Of a DNA stretch of 7,146 nucleotides, positions 6,851-7,146 are shown in pieces. Position 1 is the stretch's first letter. Each line of letters opens with the position of its first letter. The notes under the pieces are model-generated. The model did not search any database. It was not told the origin of the DNA and was given only the letters and a program-made list of their open reading frames with translations. Location: contig JBJXHB010000015.1 of NCBI GenBank assembly GCA_046160725.1, forward strand, positions 1-7,146, given 5' to 3'. The position numbers were made by a program, and so were the translations under genes. Source of the stretch: JBJXHB01 sp046160725 (GTDB lineage: Bacteria > Pseudomonadota > Gammaproteobacteria > Burkholderiales > Burkholderiaceae_C).

Positions 6851-7146
6851 TGGCCCGCCATGTGCCGCCGCGCGAGCGCCGCATCCGCGAGATGATGGCC
6901 GAGGCACATGCGCTGCTGCGCAAGGAGAGGCCGCTGAACGCACGCCTGCGCTGCCAGCAGGTGCTGGCGCTGGAGCCGGACCGGGTAGACGCGCTGATGC
7001 TGCTGGGCGCGCTGGCTGGCCGCGGCGGCGACACGACCGAGGCGCTGGACCTGCTGGCCCGGGCCGCCGCGCTGCGGCCCATGGCCTGCGCCGTGGCGAG
7101 CACATCGATGGACGACGCCAGCCCGGCGAGATGGGCCAGCGGCGGC
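6850..7146 (+). CDS. Tetratricopeptide-repeat protein, 3'-truncated by the window edge
   Basis: The ATG at 6850-6852 shares its A with the preceding TGA, and the frame is open to the window end (99 codons visible). A strong ribosome site precedes it. There is no signal peptide: the first residues are Arg-rich (MARHVPPRERRIRE), which suggests a cytoplasmic protein. Residues of about 17-43 and 47-77 follow the TPR helix-turn-helix pattern, for example QQVLALEPDRVDALMLLGAL (36-55) and EALDLLARAAALRP (64-77). TPRs are protein-interaction scaffolds, so the partner and any C-terminal enzymatic domain cannot be known from this fragment. After Pro77 the repeat pattern fades (MACAVASTSMDDASPARW). Proximity implies co-transcription with the oxidoreductase. 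Confidence 0.78.
   Translation, partial: MARHVPPRERRIREMMAEAHALLRKERPLNARLRCQQVLALEPDRVDALMLLGALAGRGGDTTEALDLLARAAALRPMACAVASTSMDDASPARWASGG

Noticed and set aside
5798..7105. 435-codon open frame antisense to the oxidoreductase and TPR genes
   Set aside because: No recognisable domain, and the sense strand has a clear YhbW-type protein over the same bases.
1..7146. Search for CRISPR arrays, tRNA or rRNA genes, insertion sequences, long repeats and toxin-antitoxin pairs
   Set aside because: No regularly spaced repeats, no transposase-like protein, no terminal inverted repeats flanked by duplications and no tRNA-like cloverleaf were visible by eye.

Overview
The window is very GC-rich and tightly packed. 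It fits the chromosome of a Gram-negative betaproteobacterium, most likely of the order Burkholderiales. The reasons are an outer-membrane TonB-dependent receptor, a periplasmic S9 peptidase, strong G/C bias at third codon positions (which creates long antisense shadow frames), and protein sequences of a type common in that order. The taxonomic call is an inference from composition and protein style, not from a marker gene.

Layout, left to right. (1) Positions 3-2168, + strand: a TonB-dependent outer-membrane receptor whose start and signal peptide lie outside the window. (2) A 41-base gap with a GC-rich inverted repeat between two convergent genes. (3) Positions 2210-4417, - strand: a secreted prolyl-oligopeptidase-family (S9) serine peptidase with signal peptide and full Ser/Asp/His triad. 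Its active-site surroundings differ from classical prolyl oligopeptidase. (4) A 142-base divergent intergenic region that must hold the peptidase promoter and probably that of the next genes. (5) Positions 4560-5792, + strand: a 12-helix MFS exporter of the Bcr/CflA drug-resistance type. (6) Positions 5846-6850, + strand: a luciferase-like flavin-dependent oxidoreductase very close to E. coli YhbW. (7) Position 6850 to the right edge, + strand: the start of a tetratricopeptide-repeat protein, overlapping the previous stop codon by one base and preceded by a strong Shine-Dalgarno sequence. There is no gene-free stretch longer than 300 bases.

Working together: exporter, oxidoreductase and TPR protein look like one transcription unit, the last two being translationally coupled. 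The receptor and peptidase are convergent and so not co-transcribed. Still, a receptor importing a ligand beside a periplasmic peptidase is a plausible uptake-and-processing pair, and the best candidate here for an overlooked functional link. I see no CRISPR array, mobile element, tRNA or rRNA, and no sign of a clearly new defence or mobile system. Most of the window is ordinary metabolic and transport content.
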